Source of the DNA: Paenibacillus chondroitinus NBRC 15376
GTDB lineage: Bacteria; Bacillota; Bacilli; Paenibacillales; NBRC-103111
Direction of reading: 5' to 3'
NCBI RefSeq assembly: GCF_004000765.1
Contig: NZ_BILW01000005.1
Location: 124,001 to 188,000, forward strand
Length of the DNA: 64,000 bases
Part shown: positions 62,571 through 64,000 of the stretch, piece after piece
Numbering within the stretch: the first letter of the stretch is position 1
Layout of the letters: each line of letters opens with the position of its first letter
Program-made: the position numbers and the translations under genes
Notes under the pieces: generated by a model
The model's input: only the letters and a program-made list of their open reading frames with translations
Database searches by the model: none
Told to the model about the DNA's origin: nothing

Positions 62571-62598
62571 CGGCCAATCCCTTACGGATTGGCTTTTG
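62571..62598 (+). terminator. Terminator
   Basis: GCCAATCC CTTAC GGATTGGC TTTT. Confidence 0.85.
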
Positions 62599-62741
62599 TA
62601 CATATTTGTGTACCTTTTGAAAACAAAATGAAATTATTTTCAAAGTATTTTCATTTTTCATTGCAAGATGGATTAATTTGTCGTATCATAACGGTAATAT
62701 ACTAGGCTCGCAGAATACTTTTGAAAATGGAGAGAGTAACC

Positions 62742-63746
62742 GTGACCGTAACCATTTATGATGTAGCAAGAGAAGCAGGCGTATCCATGGCAACCGTTTC
62801 CCGGGTTGTAAACAACAATCCGAACGTAAAGCCGCAAACACGTAAGAAAGTTTTTGAAGCCATTGAACGACTCGGTTACCGCCCTAATGCGGTGGCAAGA
62901 GGATTGGCAAGTAAGAAAACGACAACCGTTGGTGTCGTCATTCCCGATATTTCAAACTCAATTTTCGCAGAAGTAGCGCGCGGAATTGAAGATATTGCGA
63001 ATATGTATCACTACAATATTATTTTGTGTAATGCCGACAAGAAGAAGGAAAAAGAAATTCGCGTCATCAACACGCTGTTGGAAAAACAAGTCGATGGCTT
63101 GCTCTTCATGGGTGGTGTCGTGACAGAAGATCACATTCAAGCTTTCCGCACGTCTTCCGTTCCTGTTGTCTTATGTGGAACGAAGGATGAGGCACAAACG
63201 ATGCCTTCCGTCGATATTGACCACGAGAAAGCTGCATTTGATGCCGTTAATGTGTTAATCGCAGCGGGACACCGCGATATTGCGATGATTTCCGGAACTT
63301 TGCAAGATCCGGCTAATGGATTCGCCCGTTACCAAGGGTACAAGAAAGCGCTCGATGCAGCAGGAATTGAGCTGCGCGACGAGTATGTTCGTATCGGGAA
63401 CTATCGATATGAATCCAGTGTGGACGCAGTCAAATATTTCTTGGAGCTTTCCCCTCGTCCAACTGCTATTTTTTCGGCGACAGATGAGATGGCGATTGGC
63501 GCCATTCACACGATTCAAGATAGCGGACTCAAAGTACCGCAAGATATCGCCGTAATCAGTGTGGACAACATTCGCATGGCTTCCATGGTAAGACCGACGC
63601 TTACGACAGTCGCTCAACCGATGTATGATATCGGAGCGGTCTCGATGCGTCTTCTGACGAAGTTGATGAACAAGGAATCAACGGATAATATGCAGGTCAT
63701 TTTGCCGCATGAAGTGATTTACCGTAACTCTGTTACACAATCCTAG
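62742..63746 (+). CDS. ccpA: Catabolite control protein A
   Basis: 334 aa from GTG 62742 (GGAGAG 9 nt upstream), the same length as B. subtilis CcpA; the upstream ATG is part of the RBS. Near-identical HTH TIYDVAREAGVSMATVSRVV and RGLASKKTTTVGVVIPDIS, plus ATDEMAIGAIH and RLLTKLMNKE. With HPr-Ser-P it represses or activates carbon genes through cre sites. It lies near the PTS operon it would depend on. Confidence 0.95.
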   Translation: MTVTIYDVAREAGVSMATVSRVVNNNPNVKPQTRKKVFEAIERLGYRPNAVARGLASKKTTTVGVVIPDISNSIFAEVARGIEDIANMYHYNIILCNADKKKEKEIRVINTLLEKQVDGLLFMGGVVTEDHIQAFRTSSVPVVLCGTKDEAQTMPSVDIDHEKAAFDAVNVLIAAGHRDIAMISGTLQDPANGFARYQGYKKALDAAGIELRDEYVRIGNYRYESSVDAVKYFLELSPRPTAIFSATDEMAIGAIHTIQDSGLKVPQDIAVISVDNIRMASMVRPTLTTVAQPMYDIGAVSMRLLTKLMNKESTDNMQVILPHEVIYRNSVTQS

Positions 63747-63755
63747 TGAACTTAA

Positions 63756-63808
63756 GCCTCTAAGTGAGCTCTTCCTTTCGAGGATGACGCCGCTTAGAGG
63801 TTTTCTCT
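63756..63808 (+). terminator. ccpA terminator
   Basis: GCCTCTAAG...CTTAGAGG then TTTT. Confidence 0.75.
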
Positions 63809-63839
63809 TTTATACATTATGGAAATGAGGATCGATGAA

Positions 63840-64000
63840 ATGACATGGAATAAACTTGCACTAATCGGTGCGATGAATGAAGAAATTGAACTGCTTGTAG
63901 CGCATATGTCGGATGTGCGTGAAACCGTGAAAGCGGGAATTACCTTCAGAGAAGGGACGTATTTTGGCAAGGAAGTCGTTGTATGCCGCACTGGCGTAGG
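63840..64000 (+). CDS. mtnN: MTA/SAH nucleosidase, 5' part (runs off the window)
   Basis: 53 codons seen: MTWNKLALIGAMNEEIELLV...FREGTYFGKEVVVCRTGVG. IGAMNEEIELL and the GVG are typical of Pfs/MtnN, which cleaves methylthioadenosine and S-adenosylhomocysteine. Start at 63840 preferred, as GAGGATC is 9 nt upstream; an ATG at 63825 is possible. Confidence 0.88.
   Translation, partial: MTWNKLALIGAMNEEIELLVAHMSDVRETVKAGITFREGTYFGKEVVVCRTGV

Overview
The window looks like chromosomal DNA from an endospore-forming Firmicute of the Paenibacillus type (Paenibacillaceae). The pointers are an alpha/beta small acid-soluble spore protein, two YjcZ-type spore micropeptides, a relic of a Ger(x)C germination protein, several secreted proteins with copper-amine-oxidase N-terminal (PF07833-like) domains, a CcpA, a Gram-positive RND pump with a lipoprotein adaptor, strong Shine-Dalgarno sequences with ATG/GTG/TTG starts, and many Rho-independent terminators. 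There is no rRNA operon, CRISPR array or intact mobile element. Three tRNA genes are present (fMet, a second CAU tRNA, Val-GAC).

Layout: 0-9 kb holds a secreted protein, then an RND efflux operon (pump, lipoprotein adaptor, second secreted protein paralogous to the first). 8.8-13.4 kb holds a 54-aa protein, two tRNAs, a secreted protein gene split by an in-frame TAG, a DUF2277 protein, a DUF1906 glycosidase-like protein, and a secreted protein whose gene is packed with perfect inverted repeats. 13.5-16.5 kb: hydrolase, NhaC antiporter, phosphoesterase. 16.7-20 kb is AT-rich with small membrane proteins, a gene-poor stretch with gene debris, and tRNA-Val. 20-26 kb: sporulation and envelope genes (SASP, acidic peptide, SodC, Gln/Gly-rich protein, Ger(x)C remnant, CBS protein, YuiD, acetyltransferase). 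26-38 kb: a GGDEF/histidine kinase fusion, metallo-hydrolase, hydrolase, DUF1292 protein, an Orn/Lys/Arg decarboxylase, two MFS exporters and secreted proteins. 38.4-43.7 kb: a two-component system divergent from a three-gene ABC exporter, laid out like lnrJKLMN of B. subtilis. 45.3-51.5 kb: a sugar-acid operon (LacI regulator, LarA-like racemase/epimerase, gluconokinase, SDR, 6-phosphogluconate dehydrogenase). 52-56.6 kb: shikimate kinase, rhodanese, a divergent EPSP synthase, C39 peptidase, CoA-binding protein, a minimal flavoprotein. 56.8-64 kb: a prion-like Q/N-rich protein, a PTS EIICBA-EI operon, DJ-1/PfpI protein, zinc-finger protein, ccpA, and the start of mtnN.

The most promising non-gene signals are: (1) ATGACTT boxes upstream of both the RND pump and the lnr-like ABC exporter, with the nearest box at the same distance from the -10 in both, suggesting the response regulator encoded at 38.4 kb controls both; (2) a ~40-nt hairpin fused to a Shine-Dalgarno sequence, recurring (often in tandem) ahead of three unrelated genes; (3) a chain of perfect hairpins inside one coding sequence; (4) a LarA-family gene in a gluconate-type operon; (5) two kinds of repeated or structured intergenic DNA at 24.3-24.7 and 52.9-53.2 kb. 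All assignments come from reading the sequence; no database search was run.
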